NCBI GenBank assembly: GCA_003415625.1
Contig: PYIU01000011.1
Coordinates: 1,067,001-1,131,000, forward strand
From: Aquanectria penicillioides
Taxonomy: Eukaryota; Ascomycota; Sordariomycetes; Hypocreales; Nectriaceae
Direction of reading: 5' to 3'
DNA length: 64,000 nucleotides
Part shown: one piece after another, positions 51,142-61,833 of the stretch
How the letters are laid out: the number at the start of each line of letters is the position of its first letter
Numbering within the stretch: the first letter of the stretch is position 1
Program-made: the position numbers and the translations under genes
Notes under the pieces: model-generated
Told to the model about the DNA's origin: nothing
The model's input: the letters and a program-made list of their open reading frames with translations, nothing else
Databases searched by the model: none

Positions 51142-51282
51142 ATTTATATAATATATATAAAATAAAATAGATTTTATATTGCCCTTAAGGTTAATATAGT
51201 ACTTTTTATATTAATGCAATTAATATAATATATTAATATTTATAAATATTAATATAAAATATTATTTAAATCTATATTAAAT

Positions 51283-51303
51283 ATATATTATTATTATTAT
51301 TAC

Positions 51304-51369
<66 letters not shown>

Positions 51370-51458
51370 TATTATTATTATTATTATTATTACTATTATT
51401 ATTATTATTATTACTATTATTATTATTATTATTACTATTATTATTATTATTATTACTA

Positions 51459-51489
<31 letters not shown>

Positions 51490-51500
51490 TATTATTATTA
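51283..51500 (+). repeat. expanded (ATT)n microsatellite of LINE copy E
   Basis: About 215 nt of ATT units with regular ACT interruptions, more than twice the length of the tracts in copies B and C. Confidence 0.85.
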
Positions 51501-51850
51501 TAGTTATTATTTTTAGCTATATATAATTAGCTTAAAATAATAATAAAAATAGCAATTAATATTTATATAAATTAAATATTTTATATAAGCAATATATTAA
51601 TAAAGTATATATTTAAAAGCAAAAAAAGCTTTTATAGAAATATATAAAGAAAAAAAAGAAATTTAAATATATCTATAAAAATTATAAAATAATAATAATA
51701 ATACTTAAATAGCTAATAATTAATTAACTATTAGCTATTAGCATTAAATTAATGCCTTACCTTTTATAATAGGCCTATACTATAGATAATTTAAGCCTAT
51801 TATAAGCCTTACTTTTACTTTATTTATTAATCTTATAATTAAATAATAAA

Positions 51851-52260
51851 ATATTTAAAGCTTAAATTCTAAAGTTTAAAGCTTAAGCTATTTAATTAAT
51901 AAATAAAGTAAAGTATATATATAAGGCACAAAAAAAGAGAAAGACAGTAATAAAGCAAAAGAGCAAGTTATATCTAATAGATTACTTTAAAAGAAGCAAG
52001 TTCTTAAAAGGGTATAATAAGTATATTACTTTAATCTTATTGTAAATATTTTACTAAAATATTTTTATTTATTAAAAAGCATTTAATTAAATAGTTTATA
52101 GTATCTATAAGAGATTTTTATAATATATATATATTTGCAATACATACTTACTATATATATTATAAAGGTTATTTTAATATAAAGTGTTTATTACAGGCTT
52201 AAACTTTTGCTTCTTTACTATAGTTAAAATATAAAGACCTATATAAATAAGGATGTTAAC
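51851..52260. other. AT-rich boundary DNA, no gene seen
   Basis: Contains the segment at about 51,950-52,015 shared with 11,510-11,580. The rest is AT-rich with no readable frame. GC island 2 begins at about 52,260. Confidence 0.5.
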
Positions 52261-52597
52261 TATTCTGATCGAGCTTATATATTAAATAAGTCTCTTCCCC
52301 TTTACCACGCTCTTTTTGGACCTGGCTTGTGATAAGTTTCAAATCGGATACCCCTAAACTATCCCGATGCTTCTGTCTCTCACAGCCAGCATAGCAATAC
52401 ACTCGGATCCTCTATTGGTTTTCAATTGTCTCCTGCAACTTGTTCCTCGGTGCGTACTTGTCGTGGGCGCATTCCGTGAGGCTGCCCGTAGATTGGCGCG
52501 TCCCTTCTCTCTGATACGGAAGGGAGGCTTTGACCCTCTTTGAGATGATGAATACCGGAGCGTTGCGGAAGCGACTAATACTTAAACACTGACTTGA
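52261..52597. other. GC-normal 3' flank of the reductase gene
   Basis: Follows the reductase stop codon on the minus strand. No coding region, tRNA or second gene is recognised on either strand. It may include the 3' untranslated region. Confidence 0.5.
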
Positions 52598-53975
52598 TCA
52601 TTCGATAGGGATTCCCTGATACTCAGCGTATCCGAGTGCGAGGTTCATGTTCTCTGATTACACTTATTAGATATATTGGAAATGATGTTGGTCATCGAGA
52701 GGACTTACGCAAGCATTGTGTGCCAGCGCCCTTATTGAGGTTGTCGATCACGGCGCAACTATCTAGAATTAGCTGACGCAACCTCAAGGATCACACCTGA
52801 AGGTGGGACACTTACACAACGACCCGCTTGCCGGTGCTGTCAACGGCGAACCCTCCAATCTCAACCCCGTGCTTATTCTGGATCGACTTCACAAGGGGAG
52901 CTTCACCAACGACCTTGACAAGCTTTTCGCCAGCATATCGGTCTTGATAGATCTGACGGATATCTCGGGAAGTCATCGTCTTGTTCAAGGGGATATTAAG
53001 GGTCAGGTGAATGCCGCGGAACCAGGAGGCGCTAGATTACTGTCAGTCTCCAGAGCGAAAGGTAAATGCAAAAAGGGCAGACCAATGCGGAATAAATGCT
53101 GTGGGCACACCAAGGTGATGACTGATTTCTCGCTCGTGCATATGTCCAGTCAAGCTATCTGTTGCAAATTAGCTTCCTATTTGCTTATAACTGAGTTCTT
53201 AAGTCTCACACGGCATGAGGTTTTCATGTAGAAGGTTGACGTCGTTCTTTGGGGAAGGCTTTGTGCCAGCTCCACTATAACCCGAAACCCCGAAGACTGT
53301 AGGCATGGCTCCTAAATGTTCTAAAATGGGCGCCAAGGCTAATTGCGCCCCTGTTGCGTAACACCCAGGGTTGCTGATCCGCGTCGATTGGGCAATCTTG
53401 CTTCGCTGAACTAGTTCTGGAAGTCCATACGAACCCCAGCTGTCGTCGAATCGGTAGTCGGCGGAAAGATCAATAATCAAGCTGGAACTTTGGCCAAGAG
53501 CTTGCACGAAAGGTTGACAGACACCGTTGGGAAGAGCCATAACCCAACAGTTCACCTTGCCCTCCTTATCGAGTTGGGCTACTTCCTCGGGAGACAGGTT
53601 CTCATACATAACTTTGCGCTTAGTATATCCTTTAAGCTCCTGGCCGCAGAGTTCTCGAGATGATACATGGCGAAGGTCCATATTGGGGTGCTCGTTGAGA
53701 AGATCGATCAGGGCTTGGCCTGTGTAGCCGCGGGCTCCAATGAGGCCAATCCGGGATGGCGTTTCGTTGGAGGCATTCTTCATACCCAACGGCGGATTCG
53801 GGTTTGTGATGACAGTATAGGACAGGCGTCCCGTAGAAGAGAGGAGGCGGGCGTGGGCGATGTCAGCGCTTCGACCGAGGGAGGACTGCAGCTTCGGCGC
53901 GGCAACGATCGACGCGGCTCGGGTGGCAACGCAGCGGGCGCTGATGTGCACCGCCCCAGAAGTAGCGGAGAGCAT
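52598..53975 (-). CDS. stand-alone mitochondrial N-acetyl-gamma-glutamyl-phosphate reductase (Arg5,6-type AGPR domain without kinase)
   Basis: NADPH-dependent reduction of N-acetylglutamyl-5-phosphate to the semialdehyde, in mitochondrial ornithine/arginine synthesis. I infer five exons on the minus strand: 53,975-53,210; 53,158-53,083; 53,031-52,816; 52,758-52,709; 52,653-52,598. This gives 387 codons with frame kept throughout. Residues 1-55 are Arg/Ser/Ala-rich, with no acid before Asp38, like a matrix presequence. A NPNPPLGMKNASN linker follows, then GLIGARGYTG nucleotide-binding motif (77-86), catalytic Cys205 in SNPGCYATG, GYSGAGTKPSPKND (232-245), HEREI (263-267), GGFAVDSTGKRVVV and a C-terminal MNLALGYAEYQGIPIE. 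In fungal Arg5,6/ARG-6 precursors an acetylglutamate kinase lies before this linker; here it is absent. Introns are 51-57 nt with GT..AG ends. Intron 2 has a weak donor (gtctgc) and leaves Cys281 where Val is usual. GC-normal, no RIP stops. Confidence 0.9.
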
Positions 53976-54308
53976 GATTCCAGAAAATTCGAGCGCAATT
54001 GATTGGTAGATTCGTAGAGCAGACTAGATAGTGGTGTTGTACTGTGTGTGTTATATGGTGTGCAATGTTGTCCACAGCTGTGTTACCAAAATAATCCTTG
54101 ACTGACGTGGATATTTCTGTGTGGGGTGCCGGGGCTCATGGAATTGTGTCTGGCTAGCCACGGCCGAAATGGCTCATGTTAGACTTGAGTTTAGTCATTC
54201 GATCGACACGTGATTTTCATGTAACAGTTGGGCTTCAGTTACCTATTGATATAAGGGTGGGACTAAGTTTACATTACCATTTTATAACTGAAAGTGCATG
54301 ATAAAACA
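53976..54308 (-). promoter_or_regulatory. 5' flank of the reductase gene
   Basis: About 330 bp of GC-normal DNA between the start codon and the first 74-bp module, so the whole promoter probably lies here. On the minus strand, atgactaa (54,198-54,191) is one base from the Gcn4/CPC1 general amino-acid control site, about 220 bp upstream of the ATG. A CACGTG is at 54,207-54,212. No trace of an acetylglutamate kinase coding region is seen. Regulation by amino-acid starvation is plausible but unproven. Confidence 0.4.
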
Positions 54309-54382
54309 CAGGAGGAGACGCATAAATTGCCTGCAGCAAGCTGCCTTCTTATTATGCATTGTAGAGGCTCTTTAAAGAACTT
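54309..54382 (+). repeat. 74-bp palindromic module, copy 3
   Basis: Starts caggaggagacgcataaatt, contains the palindrome ctgcagcaagctg and ends gctctttaaagaactt. It is the least converted copy and lies at the right edge of GC island 2. Confidence 0.8.
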
Positions 54383-54606
54383 AATTAAATAGAGTAAAAT
54401 TGCAAAAATAGGCTGTGTAACAACTAGGCTAACACTTACACATTGCATTAATAAGGGTACTTTAGGGTAAGTTGTTTATATTAGCAATAAACAAATAGCA
54501 TTAATCTTTTAAGCAATTAAACTTATTATTATATATATAGATTATATAATAGATAGTACTCTTAAATAGTTAGCCTCTATATCTCTTAAGTAAAGGTTAA
54601 CAATCT
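54383..54606. other. spacer between two 74-bp modules, no gene seen
   Basis: AT-rich, moderately converted, with no reading frame or element recognised. Confidence 0.5.
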
Positions 54607-55045
54607 ATAAATATACAGGAGGAGACGTATAAATTGCTTGCAGCAAGCTGCCGGCTTTTTATATGTTTCTACAGCTCTTTAAAGAACTTGCTTTAAAGGG
54701 ATTTAAAATGGATTTAAAAGAGGGATTAAATTTAAAAGAAAAAATAAATTTAAAAGAAAGAATAAATTTAATAAAAGAAATAGATTTAAAAGAAAGAATA
54801 GATTTAATAGATTTAATAGATTTAATAGATTTAATAAATTTAATAAATATAATAGATTTAGTTTTAAAATTTTAATTTAAAAATCTTTAATACTTTATAT
54901 TTATTATAGTATTAATATTTAAATTAATATATATAAAAATAGCTTAATAAATATATATATATATATATATAAATTAAGTATTTAATATATATTTAATTAA
55001 ATCTTAAAGTAATATTTATATATATATATATATATATTAAAATAC
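54607..55045 (+). repeat. 435-bp repeat arm, inverted relative to 2,558-2,992
   Basis: Begins with 74-bp module copy 4 (54,616-54,689). A 55-codon low-complexity frame starting MDLKEG (54,708-54,875) follows, then two (TA)n tracts. The frame differs from the other arm by Asn/Asp swaps and two fewer trinucleotide triplets of repeat, yet stays open. Both arms share the start and the LVLKF end. Confidence 0.75.
54616..54689 (+). repeat. 74-bp palindromic module, copy 4
   Basis: Starts caggaggagacgtataaatt, contains gcttgcagcaagc and ends gctctttaaagaactt. Same orientation as copy 3, 307 bp away. Confidence 0.8.
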
Positions 55046-56215
55046 TAAAAGTATTTTAAAAATACTATTATATATAACTTAAAGAGTAATTATTTAAATT
55101 TTAAGATTTAATAAATTATATAAAGATTTATAAAAACTTTATATTATTTAAAATATTAATTTTATTATAAATTATTATTCTTTTTTAATTAAATAAAAAT
55201 ATAATTTAATATTAATTTAAAAAATATATATTAAGTTTATTATAATATTAAAGAGTTTTTATATAAATATTATTATATTTTTATTTATATAATATATAAA
55301 TATTATGTATTTTTTAAATATATAAAATATTAATAAATAAATATATTATACTATTTATTATTATATAATAGTTATAGCTTTTATAATTTAAATAAAGTAA
55401 TAATAAACTTTAAAATATATATATAGAATAAATATAATATTTATATATATTTAAAAGTTATTATTTAAATTATTTTTAATTATATATATATTTAAATATA
55501 TTAAAGTATTTTAATATATATTTTATAATATATATATATATATATATACTATAAAGGAAATAAATATAGATTTTAATTAATAAATATATTAATTAAATAG
55601 TATTATTTATATAATACTATATTAAATATATAAATATATAATAGACTTTTAAGTTTTTAATTAAATATATAGTATTTAAGTATATTCTATTATAAAATAG
55701 AAATATATATATAATAGATATATATATAAAATAAAAATATATATAAAATAGATATATATATAAAATAAAAATATATATAAAATAAATATATATATACAAT
55801 AAAGATATATATAAAAATATATATATATTAAAATAAATAAATAAATTTTAAAAGATTATATATATATTACTTTTTATATTTTTAATAGTATATATAAAAT
55901 CCTTTAGATATAGCTATTTATATAATATAATACCTAATATAAGCCTTATATTATATATTATAATATATAGAATTAAATAGACTATATATTAAATACTATA
56001 ATAGAAAATTCAATATTATATAAATAGTATTATAAAATACAATATATATTAAAAAAGTTTAATAAAATGAATAAATTATATAAAGTATTTAAATTAAATA
56101 ATAAATATATTAAATAAATAATAATATACTAAAGGATTTTAATTTCTCCCCCCCCCCCTTTAAAAATAGTTTTATTAATATATATATATATATATATTTA
56201 ATATCTTTACTTTAA
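55046..56215. other. extremely AT-rich DNA with TA-tract and ~34-nt tandem repeats, no gene
   Basis: Almost pure A and T. Between about 55,690 and 55,800 a unit of agatatatat/ataaaataaaaat type repeats with a ~34-nt period. A C-run of ten or more lies at about 56,148-56,158. Open frames here are low-complexity Tyr/Ile strings and are not counted as genes. Confidence 0.6.
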
Positions 56216-56335
56216 ATAATAAAATAGTAAAATAGTAAAATAGTAAAATAGTAAAATAGTAAAATAGTAAAATAATAAAATAGTAAAATAGTTAAATAGT
56301 TAAATAGTTAAATAGTTAAATAGTAAAATAGTAAA
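56216..56335 (+). repeat. 8-nt tandem repeat (aaaatagt)n
   Basis: About 14 units of aaaatagt, drifting to taaatagt in the middle. It grades directly into the 12-nt array to its right. Confidence 0.85.
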
Positions 56336-56339
56336 AAAA

Positions 56340-56850
56340 TAAATATAATAGCTAATATAAGTCTTAATATAATAGCTAATATAATAGCTAATATAATAGT
56401 AAAAATAATAGTTAATATAATAGCTAAAAATACAATAAATAAAATAGTAAATAAAATAGCTAATAAAATAGCTAATATAATAGCTAAAAATACAATAAAT
56501 AAAATAGCATTAAATATAGCTAATAAAGTAGCTAATAAAATAGCAAGTAAAATAGCTAATAAAATAGCTAATAAAATAGCTAATAAAGAAGCTAATAAAA
56601 AAGGCTAATAAAGAAGCTAATAAAATAGCTAATAAAATAGCTAATATATAGCTAAAAATATAATAAATAAAACAGCAAGTAAAATAGCTAATAAAATAGC
56701 TAATAATATAGCTAGTAAAATAGCTAATAAAAAAGCTAAAAATACAATAAATAAAATAGCATTAAATATAGCTAATAAAAGAGCTAATAAAACAGCTAAT
56801 AAAATAATTAATAAAAAGATTAAATATAAAAAAGCCTTAAAATAGCTTAA
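56340..56850 (+). repeat. 12-nt array based on aaaatagctaat
   Basis: About 500 bp dominated by aaaatagctaat units, with two similar inserts (aatacaataaataaaatagc) at about 56,480 and 56,740. In one frame each unit reads Asn-Lys-Ile-Ala. Some units are shortened or extended, so no single frame spans the whole array. Confidence 0.75.
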
Positions 56851-56924
56851 AAATAATAATAAAGAAAATTACTAAAAAAGCAAAAAAGACCCACTTTTTA
56901 GGTTATATAAAGTTACATAAAAAT

Positions 56925-57132
56925 CATATAATATTCACGCTTTTTATCACATAATATTTATATGACTTGCATGCAATTTTTCATCCCTAGCTCACAACCC
57001 CAGCCCACAACCACCCAACCGACCGACCGACTGACTAACCGCAGCCTTACAATAACGCACGCATACACACGCGCATAAAGGGGGAGAGGGAGGGGGGGGG
57101 GGTGAGTAGGGTAGTTAGAGCTGGCGCTAAAT
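56925..57132 (+). repeat. GACT/G-run block, copy 3
   Basis: Same order of parts as 37,646-37,842: tttttcatccctagc, CCAACCGACCGACCGACTGA, acgcatacacacgcgcat, a G-run at about 57,080-57,102, gttagagctggcgc. It leads straight into the 34-nt triplicate. Confidence 0.8.
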
Positions 57133-57234
57133 AGGTCTCTTTTAGAATAAGTTCTTTAAAGAGTATAGGTCTCTTTTAGAACAAGTTCTTTAAAGAGCAT
57201 AAGTCTCTTTTAAAACAAGTTCTTTAAAGAGCAT
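57133..57234 (+). repeat. three tandem 34-nt units
   Basis: Units at 57,133-57,166, 57,167-57,200 and 57,201-57,234, each with aggtctcttttagaa followed by caagttctttaaagagcat. Each holds the palindrome ttctttaaagaa also found in the 74-bp modules. The blocks at 11,650 and 37,646 have only one unit. Confidence 0.85.
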
Positions 57235-60200
57235 TTATATTTTAGGACCTATTATTATAGTAGTCTTAAGATATAAGTTAAATAAAGTTTAATAGGGTAA
57301 TGGCCTTACTAAACATAAGCATTAGACTTTATATTAGGGCAGCCTTAAGAAATAAGGGTTAGGCATAAGATAGAATAGAGGCAAGATATATAATAAAAAA
57401 AAGGAAGTATTATTAAGCATTAATTAAAGAAAGAGATTAAATTAATTAATTATATATATAGCTAAAGAAATTAAATACTATAAGGATTAATATTTAATAT
57501 AATTTAAGTAATATATTTTAATTTAATAATAGACTTATTTATTCTATAATGCCTTAGGTTCTTGCTTAATAGTAAAAAGTCTTATTTTTATAGCTTAATA
57601 TTATTATACTATTAAATATATATTAAGTTTACTTTATTTATATTTAGGTTAGGTATTATAGAGAAGCTTTTAATTAATATCTCTATTATAATAGAGTTTA
57701 ATTGCCTTAGCCTTTTAAAAGGGGTCTATTTTAATGCTACTAGTAGTAGCCTTTTTATAGATAAGGCTAATAATAAAAATGCTAAAGGCATTAATAATAG
57801 TTATAGTATTGCTATTAGGTTTATTAGTATTGCTAATAGGGCTATATTTACTATATTAATAAGGTTAATTAGTATTATAGCTATAGTTAGGATTAGTTTA
57901 TTTAATCCTTTAGCCTTTTGCTTAAAAGGCAATAAGAACTTTATTATTATTTTAGAGTAAATAATAAAGATCTTTTTTAGTATCTTTTCTATTATTATAG
58001 GGCTATTAATAGCATTTATAGTAAATATAATAGATTTATTTAGTAAAAACTAATTGCCTAATATAATAATAAAAATATAGTCTTTTTTATTTATTAGTAA
58101 GTTTACTATAAGGTTATAGTTAAGTAATTTAATAATCTTATTAATATAGTAATATATAATATTTAGTTTAAAGTATATATTTTTTATCTTTATTATTAAT
58201 TTATAGAAGTATTAATATAGATTAATAATAATTAAAAAAGTATAAAGATTTAAAAGGGATATTAATTAAGCTTTAGTTTTTTTTTTAGTAATTTTAGCTA
58301 AATATATAAAGCTAATTAAATAAAGCTATAGTATTTTAATTAAATATTAGAAAATTTATTATTAAGCTTCTTTTTTAGTAAAAGGTTTTAGCTTAAGCTA
58401 ATAATAGATTTAATAAAGCTTATATTAAGGTTTATTATAAAAAAGTTAAATTAAAAGGCAATTATTTTAGCTAAAATGCTATATTTTATATTATTATTAG
58501 GGACTTAAAGGAAATATAAAGAGAAAGTATATAATTAAATTAAAAGCTTTTAGACCTAAATTAATATAATTTTATAGTTATATATCTATTTAATTTTATT
58601 TTTAGCTTTATTAATATTTATAATTTTCTATTTTAGTTTATATAAATATACTTTACTATTTATATTTTACTATTACTTTATTTAATTTTCTTTTTTTATA
58701 GTTTAGCTATAAAGGTTTAGAATTAAACTAAAAAAGATTATTATTAAACTTCTTTTTTAATTATTAATAGCTTAAAGGCATTTATAAAATGCAATTATAA
58801 GCTATAGTAAAAAGGTAATTTTAATAATATTAATAGTTTTATTACTTAATCCTTTAAATTAATAGTTTTATTTTTTAAAGTAAAAAGTAAGTATTTACTA
58901 TATTTAGGCAATAAACTATATAAATATATTAAAGCTAAGGCCTTTAGTATAATTAAATAGGCCTTATTATTATAGGGAATAAAAGGCTTTTAAGGAGATT
59001 ATAGTATAGTTAATAAAGTTAAAGTTAATAGTACTTAAGGGAATATATTCTTTATATTCTTTAGGGCTATTTAAAGTTAATAAATATATTAGGGCTTTAT
59101 ATATTAAAAGTAATATAATATATTTATAATAGCTTTATATTAAATTATATAATTATATAATAATATATTTTAAAGTAAATATCTTTTTTAAGGTAAAGAG
59201 TTAAAGTAATAAATAGTTTTTAGTAATTAATAATTTAATATTAAATAAAGTATTTTATTTATATTTATAATATTTTATTTTATTAGTTTTTATCTATAAT
59301 ATATATAATATTAAGTGTTTATATTTATAGTATATTTATAAAGCTTAAATTTAATTTAAAGTTAAGCTAAAGGCTATATTAATAGCTTTTATTTATTTAT
59401 TTAAGAATACTTTATAATGCTTTATAGTATAATAGTATAAGGCTTTTAAAAGTTCTTTTATTATAATTAAATTATATCTTTTTATATATATAGTTAATAT
59501 ATAAAGCTATAAAAGTAAAGGTATATATTAATATTAAATAGATTATATATAAAAGCAATTATATATATTAGTATTTATTATATCTATTTATATTACTATA
59601 TATAAAGTATATTTATTAAGAATGCTTTAAGTAGCTAATAGATAAATAACTATCTTTATAGTATTAAAGTGCCTATATATAAAGGTATTAGTTTTTAGTA
59701 ATTATATTTTAATTATAAAATTATTATTATTTTATTATATTTTATAATATCTTAAAGTTTTAATAAATTGCTTAAAGATTTAAAGTTACTATCTATTATT
59801 AAAGAGTTATAGTAATAGTACTATAATAGATTAATTAAAGATCTTAGCCTATAGATTAGCTTTATTAATGCTAGTAATAGCTAATAAATTACTAAAGCTT
59901 TATAAAAGGCAGTTTTATAAAAGGCTATTAATTAGCTAATTATAGATTTTAAGCTTTAAATATTATTTATAGCAATAAATAGCTAATAGCTAAATATAAA
60001 GTAAGGAAAAGCTATTAATAGCTAAATAGATATAGATAAGGTTATTAATAAAAATATAGTTTAGCCTTTATAGGGCTTAAATTAAGCTAATTAATTTAAG
60101 CTATTTAGCAATAAAAATTATAATAATGCATTTAGGCTAAATATATATATTTAGCATTTAATTAATAGTTATATATATAAATTATATTAATTTTAATTAG

Positions 60201-61802
60201 GCTAAGGCAATTATTTTTTATATTATTTTTAATTTAATTTATATAAGTAGTATTATTAAGTAAAGGTTTATAATTATTAATATTTTTAACCTTTTTTATA
60301 ATAGATCTTAAAATCACTTAAGTATTTAAATTATATATTTTATTTAATATTATTAATATTACTAAAGCTATTAATATTACTAATATTAAGTTTTAATCTA
60401 ACTATATAGTAAATGCCTTAATCTATATAATAATAGGTTTTAAATTAATTTAAATACTTAAATTATATAATTTTATTAAATATACTAAAAATACTAAAAG
60501 TACTAAAAATACTAATAAAAATACTAAAAATACTAAAGCTAATATTGCATTAAGCTATATTAAGTTTATTAAAATTAAGTATATCTTTACTTTATAAAAG
60601 TTTTATTATAGTAAAGTAAATATAAAGTAAAGTAATAGCTTATTATTCTATAAATATAGTATTAAATATAATATAGCTAAAATATAAATAATATTTATAA
60701 ATTTAAAAAAAAGAAAAAAGTATAAAGAATAAATATAATTATACTTTTAGTTAATAAAAGTCTATTATTATAAAATAATATAAGAAATTATATAAGGCAA
60801 TTAGCTATTTAAAAGAATAGTTTATTAAAAAGAAAAGGCTTTTTAATAGCTAAAAGTAATATAATATTATATTACTTAAATAATAAATTATAAATATAAT
60901 CTCTTTTTATAGTGCTTTTTATAATATAAATACTCTTTTTATTAAAATATATTTTTTATACTATTAAAAATATAATAAATAAAAGCTATAATTAATTAAA
61001 TAAAAGAATTAGCTTAGCTTTTCTTTTAATAAAGCACTTAAAAGTATATAATTATATAAAGATTGCTTTATTCTTAATTATAATATAAAGCTCTATATAA
61101 AGTATACTATTAAAATTAATAAAAAAAGGCTAAGCTATTATAGTTATCTTTATAAGTAGCTTTAATATAAGCATTTCTTTCCTAAAGTTCTTAATAACTT
61201 AATATTAATAAAGAAAAAGCTTATTGCTATTAACTTTTTATTTAGTTTTATTATATAAATTAATATTTTTAATAGGCTAAAATAAAGTGCCTATATCTAT
61301 TATATATAGGGCTATATTTATATCTTTTTAAGCAGTATATAAAATATAGTTATTAAGGTCTTGCCTTATCCTTTAATAAAGGTACTTAAGGATATTTATA
61401 TCTTTTAGTATAGATTAAAGAAGCTAATGCCTTAAGATCTATTTAAAATAATATTAATATAGCAATAGATAGTAAAAAGGGCTTTATAGTAGCTAATTCT
61501 TAATAACTTATTTTATTTTAAGATTTAAATTAATTAAGCTAAATTAAATAATTAAAAAGATATACCTTATAGTATTTTAAGGCTTTTATATAAATATATA
61601 GAGTAGTAAAAGCTATTAATATAGAAAAAAGCATAAATTATATATATTATTTCTTTAAGTAAATATAGCTTACTAAATAATTTTAATTCTTATATTAATA
61701 ATCTTACACTTAAGTTATAGGCTAAAGAATAATATATTTTTTTAAGGCTAAATAATAATAATAATAGCAATAGTAATAGCAATAAAGAAAAAGAAAAAAA
61801 AG

Positions 61803-61833
<31 letters not shown>

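Larger units (their letters stand above)
49755..51850 (+). mobile_element. LINE copy E, 5'-truncated, interrupted by a nested copy
   Basis: Plus-strand LINE sequence starting at the equivalent of copy B position ~9,350 and running to the equivalent of ~10,900, so it lacks both the 5' two-thirds and the last ~200 nt. It is interrupted at 50,663-51,126 by an antisense LINE 3' fragment. Sequence resumes exactly where it left off, as comparison with 29,867-29,897 of copy C shows. Heavily RIP-converted. Confidence 0.75.

Noticed and set aside
53199..53209. stop codon ending the uninterrupted 258-codon reductase frame
   Set aside because: The stop lies inside intron 1; splicing 53,209-53,159 restores the conserved continuation, so the gene is not truncated here.
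52803..53231. 142-codon plus-strand open frame
   Set aside because: Antisense of exons 1-3 of the reductase gene; the minus strand gives the conserved reductase C-terminus with proper introns.
53527..54075. open frames of 66-111 codons on both strands over the reductase 5' end
   Set aside because: Shadows of exon 1 in other frames.
55617..55799. 60-codon minus-strand frame of Tyr/Ile/Phe
   Set aside because: Pure TA/ATA tandem repeat; low-complexity translation only.
56216..57234. regular repeats considered as a CRISPR array
   Set aside because: Units are contiguous without unique spacers, the host is a eukaryote, and no cas genes are present.
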